The position numbers and the translations under genes are program-made. A stretch of 5,657 nt of DNA from NCBI GenBank assembly GCA_022361135.1, contig JAKSBM010000873.1, forward strand, positions 1 through 5,657, read 5' to 3'. The notes beneath the pieces were generated by a model. The model saw nothing but the letters and a program-made list of their open reading frames with translations, did no database searches and was not told where the DNA came from. This document shows positions 1-5,657 of the stretch, piece after piece. The first letter of the stretch is position 1, and each line of letters opens with the position of its first letter. The stretch is from Desulfobacterales bacterium. Its GTDB lineage: Bacteria; Desulfobacterota; Desulfobacteria; Desulfobacterales; Desulfobacteraceae.

Positions 1-1580
1 GGAACCTGGTCCAGCTGAACCACGCAGCCGTTGGAAATCATGGCGGATTCACCAATGGAAGAGGAGAGTCCGCCGCCGCCATTGTCCGTAATAAAGGGAA
101 TCAGCCCTTCGTCCCGGCAGACCAGGAGGAAGTCGTGCATTTTTTTTTTTTTTTTGGGATCGCCGATCTGAACGTGGCCGGCGGGGGTGTTTTCGGAAAA
201 ACTTTCAGAGGAAGCGGTCACCCCGTGGATGCCGTCCTTGCCCACACGACCGCCGCACATGATGATCAGTTCACCCGGGGAGGTTTCCTTTTCATGGGAA
301 GGCGCACCTTGAACGGTCTTGGGCATGATACCCAGGGCGGTTACGAAAACCAGGGCCTTTCCCATGTAACCGGGATCAAAAAGGGTCTGGCCGAAGGTGG
401 TGGGTACCCCACTCTTGTTTCCGCCATCCTTTACCCCTTCAACCACACCATCCAGAAGACGTCTGGGATGGAGGGGGGGATTCAGGGGACCGTCGTAGTT
501 CACATCCCCCACGCAGAATCCAAAGGAGCCCATGAAAAGCTTGGAGCCCAGACCGGTTCCCATGGGATCCCGGTAGACCCCGACGATGCCGGTGATGGCC
601 CCACCGTAGGCTTCCATGTTGGAAGGGGAGTTATGGGTTTCACCGGTGATGACGTAATTGTTTTCATCGTCGAAACGGCCCACGCCGGCATTGTCCCAAA
701 GTACGGAAACCACCCAGTCCTTCTTGTCCTTCAATTCCAGGGTGGGATCCTTGATATAGGTTTTAAACAGGGAATTTTCCGTGACGCTTTCACCGGTTCC
801 CATGTCGGTGTAGTGGAAAATCCCATTGAAGGTGTTGTGATTACAATGGTCGGAACGGGCCTGGGAGATGTATTCCAGTTCCAGATCCGTGGGCTTGGAC
901 AGCCCCACATCTTCACGATCCTTGAGCACCCCTTCGGAAAGGAAGTATTCCCGGATGACAGGGATGTCCGCCGGGTTCAGCGCCAGGTTCCGCTCGTCGG
1001 AAATCCGGGCCAGGGTTTCATCGGAATCGATTTCAATGGTATCACAGGTGGGTTCGTGGTTCAGGATCACCTTGGGCGGTTTCACATCAACCCCCACACT
1101 GGGATCCCATTCTTCCCGGGAGTATACCCGGTACTGCTGGATAATGGGGTTGGAAAGCAACTCCGCAGCCAGCTTTTCCACATCTTCCCGGGTCAATTCT
1201 GGGCCGGTCAGACAATACCGACGGGAGGTGTAAATCCCTTCGTCCTCGGTAAAGGTCTTGCCCAGTACATCGGTGACAGCCTCCATGGCCGTGGCACCGG
1301 CATTATCCTTCACACCGGGACGGAATCCGATCCAGATGCACCAGTCGAATCCCAGATCCAGGCTGCCGATGGCCGACACCTGGGTGACCGGATTGGTCAG
1401 AATCTCCCGTTGGATAATCTCCAACTGGTCCATATCCAGGTCTGCGTCAAATAGAACTCGGTTGACACACCGTGCCGACTGGATGTTGATCCCAAAATAG
1501 GAATCTGCCTTTTTCATCAACGAGGATGCCTCGGCATCCCGCAGCGCTTCTTTCAGCGCAATCTCAATAGAGGAAATCAT
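1..1580 (-). CDS. purL: Phosphoribosylformylglycinamidine synthase, PurS-PurL fusion (3' end beyond window)
   Basis: This enzyme converts FGAR, ATP and glutamine-derived ammonia to FGAM, step 4 of purine synthesis. The first 526 codons are present without a stop; the frame runs off the left edge. Residues 1-158 resemble PurS: two units carry parallel motifs about 81 residues apart, ILTNPVTQ (60-67) and LLSNPIIQ (141-148), and RPGVKDNAG (87-95) resembles the PurS KPGVxDPxG segment. The PurL part follows: RSDHCNHNTF with conserved His245, GETHNSPSNMEAYGGAITG from 313 (usual family form ETHNHP), the GGRVGKDGIHG loop (443-453), and TDNGGGGLSSS (498-508). Residues 476-480 are five lysines encoded by a 16-A tract in place of the usual GDP(F/Y)xEK segment. 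The ATG lies 3 bp after the rseP stop, and the Shine-Dalgarno-like GGTGGG overlaps the end of rseP. Whether a glutaminase domain follows cannot be seen. Confidence 0.93.
   Translation of the reverse strand, partial: MISSIEIALKEALRDAEASSLMKKADSYFGINIQSARCVNRVLFDADLDMDQLEIIQREILTNPVTQVSAIGSLDLGFDWCIWIGFRPGVKDNAGATAMEAVTDVLGKTFTEDEGIYTSRRYCLTGPELTREDVEKLAAELLSNPIIQQYRVYSREEWDPSVGVDVKPPKVILNHEPTCDTIEIDSDETLARISDERNLALNPADIPVIREYFLSEGVLKDREDVGLSKPTDLELEYISQARSDHCNHNTFNGIFHYTDMGTGESVTENSLFKTYIKDPTLELKDKKDWVVSVLWDNAGVGRFDDENNYVITGETHNSPSNMEAYGGAITGIVGVYRDPMGTGLGSKLFMGSFGFCVGDVNYDGPLNPPLHPRRLLDGVVEGVKDGGNKSGVPTTFGQTLFDPGYMGKALVFVTALGIMPKTVQGAPSHEKETSPGELIIMCGGRVGKDGIHGVTASSESFSENTPAGHVQIGDPKKKKKMHDFLLVCRDEGLIPFITDNGGGGLSSSIGESAMISNGCVVQLDQV
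140..155 (-). repeat. Uninterrupted 16-base A tract within purL
   Basis: The coding strand reads GATCCC, then sixteen A, then TGCACGAC. It is in frame with both the upstream and downstream purL sequence, giving GDP-KKKKK-MHDFLL. It is by far the longest homopolymer in the window. Losing one A leads to a TGA at 101-103 after about a dozen altered codons; gaining one leads to a TGA at 49-51 after about thirty. The number of codons is what the family alignment expects, so it looks like a replacement of roughly nine bases rather than an insertion. Confidence 0.95.
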
Positions 1581-1583
1581 AAT

Positions 1584-2654
1584 TTACCCACCGTTGAACA
1601 TTCTGACAATGTCGTTGTAAAACACAAAGACCATTAATGTCACCAATAATGCAGCTCCAAACTGAATGAGCCTTTCACGCATTTTATCATTCACAGGTTT
1701 CCCTGTGATGGCTTCGATCCCGAAGAACAATAGATGCCCGCCATCCAGAACCGGGATCGGAAAAAGATTAATTATGCCCAGATTCACGGACAAAAGTGCG
1801 ATGAACCAGACAAAATTGGTCATACCGGCCTTGGCCTGTTCTCCCGCCATCTGGGCGATCATGATGGGACCGCCCAAGTTATCGGCGGAAAGACTGCCGT
1901 TGATCATTTTGGCCACGGAAAGGATGGTTACCTTCACCAGACCATAGGTATCGGCAAAGGCGCGTCCCAATGCCTGGACCGGATTTAATGGAGAATGGAA
2001 GACCTCACCGTTTCCCACAATGCCGATGACATAGCGGTCCACGGGTTCTCCAAATATATTTTTGCTGGAATGGGCCTTGGGCACGATGACAAACTCACCC
2101 TGCTGCCCCCCCCGCATGACTTTCAGATGAATTTCCTCACCCTTTGAACCGCCCACGATTTCGGAGATGTCCTCAAAGGAGCCAATGGGATTTCCATTGA
2201 TTTCCCGGATCTCATCCCCGGGCTGGAGTCCGGCCGCCTGGGCCGGAGAGTCGTCCACCACCTTGCCGATGACAGGCTCAGCCAAATAGACGCCCGAGGT
2301 AAAATAAAGGATAAAGAAAATAAGAATGGCCAGGAAAAAATTAAAAAAGGGACCGGCGGCCACAATGAGGCTCTTCTGCCACAGGGCCTTGTGGGAAAAG
2401 GATCGGGCCTTGTCCGCTTCGGAAAGATCGGTTCCGGGTTCTTCCCCCACCATTTTCACATATCCCCCCAGGGGAATGGCCGAGATGCAGTAAAGGGTTT
2501 CCCCCCATTTTCGACTCAGGATTTTGGGGCCGAATCCCAGGGAAAAAACATCCACCCCCACCTTGCAGAACCGGGCCGTGAGAAAGTGACCCAGCTCATG
2601 TATAAACACCAATACACCAATGACGATAATAAATGCGACAACCGAATGACCCAT
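1584..2654 (-). CDS. rseP: RseP/RasP-type site-2 intramembrane zinc metalloprotease
   Basis: This is a membrane-embedded M50 protease of the site-2 family, which cleaves membrane anchors such as anti-sigma factors and remnant signal peptides. The 356-residue protein has the zinc motif HELGH (19-23: His19, Glu20, His23) inside the first membrane segment, a GFGP loop (40-43), a second membrane segment (about 95-119), one PDZ domain (about 126-192, with SPAQAAGLQPGDEI), then NLFPIPVLDGG (296-306) with the third zinc ligand Asp304, and a last membrane segment (about 331-349). E. coli RseP is about 450 residues with two tandem PDZ domains; this protein has room for only one, as in many non-enteric relatives. 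The ATG has a GAGGT 6 nt upstream. No anti-sigma or sigma gene is nearby, so the substrate is unknown; the name reflects family and gene position rather than a proven sigma-E role. Confidence 0.94.
   Translation of the reverse strand: MGHSVVAFIIVIGVLVFIHELGHFLTARFCKVGVDVFSLGFGPKILSRKWGETLYCISAIPLGGYVKMVGEEPGTDLSEADKARSFSHKALWQKSLIVAAGPFFNFFLAILIFFILYFTSGVYLAEPVIGKVVDDSPAQAAGLQPGDEIREINGNPIGSFEDISEIVGGSKGEEIHLKVMRGGQQGEFVIVPKAHSSKNIFGEPVDRYVIGIVGNGEVFHSPLNPVQALGRAFADTYGLVKVTILSVAKMINGSLSADNLGGPIMIAQMAGEQAKAGMTNFVWFIALLSVNLGIINLFPIPVLDGGHLLFFGIEAITGKPVNDKMRERLIQFGAALLVTLMVFVFYNDIVRMFNGG
1587..1592 (-). promoter_or_regulatory. Shine-Dalgarno of purL, inside the end of rseP
   Basis: The coding strand reads GGTGGG, 6 nt before the purL ATG at 1580. 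The same bases encode the last two glycines of RseP. This supports the purL start and suggests translational coupling with rseP. Confidence 0.65.
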
Positions 2655-2660
2655 TCTATG

Positions 2661-2665
2661 ACCTC
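2661..2665 (-). promoter_or_regulatory. Shine-Dalgarno of rseP
   Basis: GAGGT stands 6 nt before the ATG at 2654, within the 17-bp gap after dxr. It is the best ribosome binding site in the window and fixes the rseP start. Confidence 0.75.
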
Positions 2666-2671
2666 GTTAAT

Positions 2672-3820
2672 TTATATGAGAGATGCTGCCGTTTCCCTGG
2701 CCCAGCAATCGGCTTCAATAATACCTGAAAGATCAGGATTGTCAATGCGCCGATGCTGCCCCATAACCTTGGAAATGATGTGAAAAATATCCAGAAATCC
2801 CAGGCGTTTTTCCAGGAATGCCTGGACCACGACTTCATTGGCTGCATTCATCACCGCAGGCAGGGTTCCGCCCTGTTGCCCGGCCTCAAAGGCCATGGCC
2901 AGGGAGGGGAATTTTTCCAAATCCGGCGCCATGAATGTTAAGCCTTGCATGGCCGTGAAATCCGGAAAATCCAGTCCAAGATCCATGCGACGGGGGTAGG
3001 AAAACGCGTAGCCAATGGCCTGACGCATGTCCGGGATCCCCATCTGTGCGATGACCGACCCATCCGCATACCCCACCATGGAATGGACAATACTCTGGGG
3101 ATGAACCACCACCTCAATCTGCTGGGCCGGCAGGTTAAATAGATGCATGGCCTCGATGAGCTCCAAGCCCTTGTTCATCAATGTGGCAGAATCAATGGTG
3201 ATCTTGGGCCCCATGGACCAATTGGGATGGTTGAGTGCATCTTCCCGGGTGATCCGGGAAAACTGGGAAAACGGAGTGCGGGTGAAGGGGCCACCCGAAG
3301 CGGTGAGAAAGACCTTTTTTAAATCCTTTTCCCGATTACCGGCCAGGCATTGGAAAATGGCGGAATGTTCGCTGTCCACGGGCAGGATATCCACGCCCTT
3401 TTCCCGGGCCAGGGACATGACGATTTCCCCGGCCATGACCAGGGTCTCCTTATTGGCCAGGGCAATCTTCTTCCCTGCGTTAATGGCGGCCAGTGCCGGT
3501 TCCAGTCCGGCGGCCCCCACCATGGCCAGGAGGGTGATATCCGCTGTATCCCAGGCGGCGGCGGCCATGAAGCCGGCACTGCCCACCAGGATCTCCGGCT
3601 TGCAGCCCCCTGTGATCTGCCGGGACAGGGCCAATGCGGTTTCACCGTCCAGAACGGCAACGGCCTGGGGCTGAAACTCCCGGATCAGGGGAAGGATTTT
3701 TTCAATGTTTCGTGCGCAGGTCATGGCCTGCACAGCGTAGGTATCTGGATGTCGTCTTACAATCTCCAGGGCGGACTGACCGATGGAACCGGTTGCGCCC
3801 AGTATGGAGAGGCCGATCAT
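2672..3820 (-). CDS. dxr: 1-deoxy-D-xylulose 5-phosphate reductoisomerase
   Basis: Dxr rearranges and reduces DXP to 2-C-methyl-D-erythritol 4-phosphate with NADPH, the first committed step of the MEP isoprenoid pathway in the cytosol. The 382-residue protein opens with the NADPH-binding loop GATGSIG (8-14). It carries LANKETLVMAGE (121-132), the metal site VDSEH (148-152: Asp149, Glu151), the substrate-binding SGG (175-177), the flexible-loop HPNWSMG (198-204, with His198 and Trp201), DSATLMNKGLELIEA (210-224: Asn216, Lys217, metal ligand Glu220) and HPQSIVHSMV (240-249). All catalytic residues known from the E. coli enzyme are present. The ATG start shares four bases with the cdsA stop, and a GGTG lies 8 nt upstream. 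Its product ultimately supplies the isopentenyl units consumed by the neighbouring uppS product, which gives the cluster metabolic sense. rseP follows 17 bp downstream. Confidence 0.98.
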   Translation of the reverse strand: MIGLSILGATGSIGQSALEIVRRHPDTYAVQAMTCARNIEKILPLIREFQPQAVAVLDGETALALSRQITGGCKPEILVGSAGFMAAAAWDTADITLLAMVGAAGLEPALAAINAGKKIALANKETLVMAGEIVMSLAREKGVDILPVDSEHSAIFQCLAGNREKDLKKVFLTASGGPFTRTPFSQFSRITREDALNHPNWSMGPKITIDSATLMNKGLELIEAMHLFNLPAQQIEVVVHPQSIVHSMVGYADGSVIAQMGIPDMRQAIGYAFSYPRRMDLGLDFPDFTAMQGLTFMAPDLEKFPSLAMAFEAGQQGGTLPAVMNAANEVVVQAFLEKRLGFLDIFHIISKVMGQHRRIDNPDLSGIIEADCWARETAASLI

Positions 3821-4632
3821 AACGTGAACACCAGGTAGGTATAAAGGATGGGGATGGCCAGCAGCAGACCGTCGATTCGATCCAGCATGCCTCCGTGCCC
3901 CGGCAGAATCCTGCCGGAATCCTTAATGCTGGACGCCCGCTTCATGGCCGATTCAAATAGATCGCCCACCTGGCCGGCAATGGCCAGAATAAAGGAGCAT
4001 GGCAGCATGACCAGGGAAAGGATGAAATCGTGGAAGAAGAGCATGGAAAAAACCATTCCCAATATCGTTGAGGCCAGGATGCCTCCCATGGATCCCTCTA
4101 TGGTTTTATTGGGACTGATGTTGGGTGCCAGCTTCCGCTTGCCGAAGAAAGTACCGCCGTAAAAGGCGCCGGTATCGTTGGCAAAGATCACGATGAGGAG
4201 CCAAAGGATCCAGAAGGTGCCCTGCTCAAAGCCCCGAATAAAAATGAGGCAGGCCAGGGAAGACGGGATATAAACCATTCCCAGCACCTGTCGGGCAATG
4301 ATGTCGAAGACATTGTCGCAGGATGCGAAACGGGACAAAACAAAGATGGCCATGAGCACCAGATCCAGGACCAGGGTCAGAAACATGATCTGCATGGATC
4401 CCAGGGTGGCACCGATAACCAGGCCAATGGATATGCCGTAGGAAATGAATTTTATGGTTTGGGAGATGGGGCCTTCGTCGTTGCCGAAGATGATGCGCAG
4501 GTACTCCCGGACCGAAAAAACCGACACAGCCGAAATCAGACTGGCCAGGAGGATGAGGTTGCCTTTAAATAGTATCCATAGGACAAGGGGTCCGAGGATT
4601 ATTGCAGTGAGCCATCGTTTGAGGTGTTGCAT
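3817..4632 (-). CDS. cdsA: Phosphatidate cytidylyltransferase (CDP-diacylglycerol synthase)
   Basis: CdsA converts phosphatidic acid and CTP to CDP-diacylglycerol, the precursor of all bacterial phospholipid head groups, in the inner membrane. The 271-residue protein is highly hydrophobic, with several membrane segments (about 8-38, 62-100, 115-151, 184-222 and 254-269). The family signature is complete at residues 228-254: SAMKR, then KDSGRILPGHGG, then MLDRID, including the paired acidic residues Asp251 and Asp254. The upstream conserved blocks FANDTGAFYGG (150-160) and NISPNKTIEG (171-180) are also present. The start ATG lies inside the last 34 nt of uppS and has no well-placed Shine-Dalgarno, so translation probably depends on ribosomes finishing uppS. 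The stop codon overlaps the dxr start in an ATGA. Length and motifs are normal for the family. Confidence 0.96.
   Translation of the reverse strand: MQHLKRWLTAIILGPLVLWILFKGNLILLASLISAVSVFSVREYLRIIFGNDEGPISQTIKFISYGISIGLVIGATLGSMQIMFLTLVLDLVLMAIFVLSRFASCDNVFDIIARQVLGMVYIPSSLACLIFIRGFEQGTFWILWLLIVIFANDTGAFYGGTFFGKRKLAPNISPNKTIEGSMGGILASTILGMVFSMLFFHDFILSLVMLPCSFILAIAGQVGDLFESAMKRASSIKDSGRILPGHGGMLDRIDGLLLAIPILYTYLVFTL
3829..3832 (-). promoter_or_regulatory. Weak Shine-Dalgarno of dxr within cdsA
   Basis: GGTG lies 8 nt before the dxr ATG at 3820, inside the 3' end of cdsA. Together with the ATGA stop-start overlap it supports this start, with termination-reinitiation probably contributing. 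Confidence 0.45.
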
Positions 4633-5351
4633 GCCACTTTACCGAACCTTCGGTCCCTTTCTTGAAATTTTTTCAGGATATCTATGAATTCTGCTCTGCT
4701 GAAATCCGGCCACAGGGTCGGGGTAATAAAAATTTCAGAGTAGGCTGCCTGCCACATGAGGAAGTTACTCAACCGGAACTCTCCCGAAGTGCGGATGATA
4801 AGATCCGGATCGGGCATCCCTGCGGTATAAAGATGGTCGGAAACCATCTCCTCTGTGATCTCCTCCGGGGCAATGTCTCCGGCAGCCACCTTGGCAGCCA
4901 ACTGCTGTGCCGCCCGGGTGATGTCCTGGCGCCCGCCGTAACTTAAGGCCAGATTCAAGGTCATGGTCCGGTTGTCCCGGGTCATGGTCATGGTCTCTTC
5001 GGCTTCCCTGCGGACTTCCTTGGGCAATTTATCAATCTGTCCCAGGATATTGAGCCGAATACCCTTCTCCATCATTTTCCGACGCTCTTTTATCATGAAA
5101 CTTTTCAAAAGCTTCATGAGGGCAGAAACTTCGAGTTTAGGGCGCCCCCAATTTTCGGTTGAAAAGGCATAAAGGGTCAGGACATCGACGCCTATATCGT
5201 TTGCGGTTCTAACAACCTCACGAACGGTTTCAGTACCGCGCTCGTGACCCCGCACCCTATTCATCAACCGCTTCTGCGCCCACCGTCCATTTCCGTCCAT
5301 AATCAATGCAACGTGGGCAGGAATCAACTTCGGATTCAGAGGGCTTTCCAT
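4599..5351 (-). CDS. uppS: Undecaprenyl diphosphate synthase (cis-prenyltransferase)
   Basis: UppS adds eight isopentenyl units in cis to farnesyl diphosphate, giving the C55 carrier used for peptidoglycan and other surface polymers. The 250-residue protein is the usual family length (E. coli 253). Visible motifs are HVALIMDGNGRWA with catalytic Asp19, the STENWGRP segment at 64-71, and the C-terminal RTSGEFRLSNFLMWQ (187-201) with diphosphate-binding Arg187 and Arg193 and Glu206 in YSEIF. These match E. coli D26, R194, R200 and E213 with a constant offset of 7. I chose the ATG at 5351 because it lies 7 bp after the frr stop and gives a normal N-terminus. An upstream in-frame ATG at 5393 would add 14 residues (MLKKKKKSSKFDTV) and overlap frr; neither start has a strong Shine-Dalgarno. 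The open frame extends further up to 5579, but that part is only the +1 frame of frr. The 3' end overlaps cdsA by 34 nt. Confidence 0.96.
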   Translation of the reverse strand: MESPLNPKLIPAHVALIMDGNGRWAQKRLMNRVRGHERGTETVREVVRTANDIGVDVLTLYAFSTENWGRPKLEVSALMKLLKSFMIKERRKMMEKGIRLNILGQIDKLPKEVRREAEETMTMTRDNRTMTLNLALSYGGRQDITRAAQQLAAKVAAGDIAPEEITEEMVSDHLYTAGMPDPDLIIRTSGEFRLSNFLMWQAAYSEIFITPTLWPDFSRAEFIDILKKFQERDRRFGKVACNTSNDGSLQ

Positions 5352-5358
5352 AACCGTA

Positions 5359-5657
5359 TCAAACTTCGAGGATTTCTTTTTCTTTTTCAGCATATATTTC
5401 GTCCAGCCGCTTGACGTATTTATCCGTGAGATCCTGAACTTTTTTCTGGCCGCCAAAGGAATCATCTTCGGAGATGTCGCCTTCCTTCTGGAGGTCCTTG
5501 AGCATTTCATTGGAGTCCCGACGGATATTCCGGATGGCAACCTTATAATCTTCACAGGTCTTGGCAACGCCCTTGGCAATTTCCTTTCTCCGTTCCTCGG
5601 TGAGGGGCGGAATGGAAATGCGGATGAGTTTGCCGTCGTTGGAAGGGGTCAGGCCGA
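5359..5657 (-). CDS. frr: Ribosome recycling factor, C-terminal part (5' end beyond window)
   Basis: Ribosome recycling factor works with EF-G to split the post-termination 70S complex in the cytoplasm. Only the last 98 codons and a TGA stop are present; the start lies beyond the right edge. The translation begins at GLTPSNDGKLIRISIPPLTE and carries the family's most conserved stretch, PPLTEERRKEIAK, followed by a long charged helix (RNIRRDSNE) and a SEDD turn before the final helix ending in EKEKEILEV. This closely matches the C-terminal half of E. coli Frr, covering the second and third helices of the three-helix bundle. The end of the gene is A-rich (positions 5372-5389). It is the first gene of the visible set and is followed 7 bp later by uppS, the usual partner in this cluster. 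Identification is firm; the missing N-terminal half cannot be judged. Confidence 0.97.
   Translation of the reverse strand, partial: GLTPSNDGKLIRISIPPLTEERRKEIAKGVAKTCEDYKVAIRNIRRDSNEMLKDLQKEGDISEDDSFGGQKKVQDLTDKYVKRLDEIYAEKEKEILEV

Noticed and set aside
140..155. T run on the plus strand as a rho-independent terminator
   Set aside because: No GC-rich hairpin precedes it on the plus strand, no gene ends there, and the region is inside the purL coding sequence.
135..1454. 439-residue open frame on the plus strand
   Set aside because: It lies wholly antisense to purL, whose translation has clear family motifs. Its start MHFFFFF is created by the T tract, and the protein resembles nothing I know. 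It is a long antisense shadow typical of GC-rich genes.
2655..2671. Promoter in the dxr-rseP gap
   Set aside because: The gap is only 17 bp and is mostly taken up by the rseP ribosome binding site. I see no convincing -35/-10 pair nearby.
3147..3838. Plus-strand open frames of 175 and 162 residues opposite dxr
   Set aside because: They are antisense to a gene with every Dxr catalytic motif, overlap each other, and show low-complexity composition with no recognisable domain.
5371..5390. A-rich GAAAAAGAAAAAGAAA stretch at the end of frr as a programmed frameshift site
   Set aside because: Frr ends normally in its own frame with a typical C-terminus, and there is no reason for an Frr-UppS fusion. 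Lysine/glutamate-rich ends explain the base composition.
5352..5579. N-terminal extension of uppS to an ATG at 5579
   Set aside because: This stretch is the +1 frame of frr, which is clearly coding. The extra residues have no family counterpart and would make UppS far longer than its relatives.

Overview
The window is a run of six housekeeping genes, all transcribed right to left on the minus strand and packed with almost no intergenic DNA. In transcription order they are: the 3' end of frr (ribosome recycling factor), uppS (undecaprenyl diphosphate synthase), cdsA (CDP-diacylglycerol synthase), dxr (DXP reductoisomerase), rseP (site-2 membrane metalloprotease), and the first 526 codons of purL (FGAM synthase, in a form with PurS-like sequence fused at its N-terminus). 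Neither frr nor purL is complete: frr starts beyond the right edge and purL ends beyond the left edge.

The frr-uppS-cdsA-dxr-rseP order is a classic bacterial cluster. It joins the end of translation (Frr) to envelope building: Dxr makes isoprenoid precursor through the MEP pathway, UppS makes the C55 lipid carrier for peptidoglycan and O-antigen, CdsA makes the CDP-diacylglycerol precursor of phospholipids, and RseP cuts membrane proteins, typically in envelope-stress signalling. PurL (purine synthesis step 4) follows rseP by only 3 bp and has no clear functional link to the envelope genes; it appears to be carried on the same transcript. The junctions are: frr/uppS 7 bp apart, uppS/cdsA overlapping by 34 nt, cdsA/dxr overlapping by 4 nt (ATGA), dxr/rseP 17 bp apart, rseP/purL 3 bp apart. 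No promoter or terminator is visible inside the window.

The sequence suggests a moderately GC-rich Gram-negative bacterium. The PurS-PurL fusion, the single-PDZ RseP and the general protein character fit the Desulfobacterota (former Deltaproteobacteria, such as sulfate reducers of the Desulfobacterales). That placement is an inference from memory of these families, not a search result.

The window is essentially ordinary, and I see no mobile element, RNA gene, CRISPR array or undescribed system. The one really odd feature is an uninterrupted 16-base A tract in the coding strand of purL. It stays in frame but replaces a normally variable and acidic stretch of the protein with five lysines, in a gene where any slip of one base gives rapid truncation. 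It is either a sequence artefact or an unusual slippage site.
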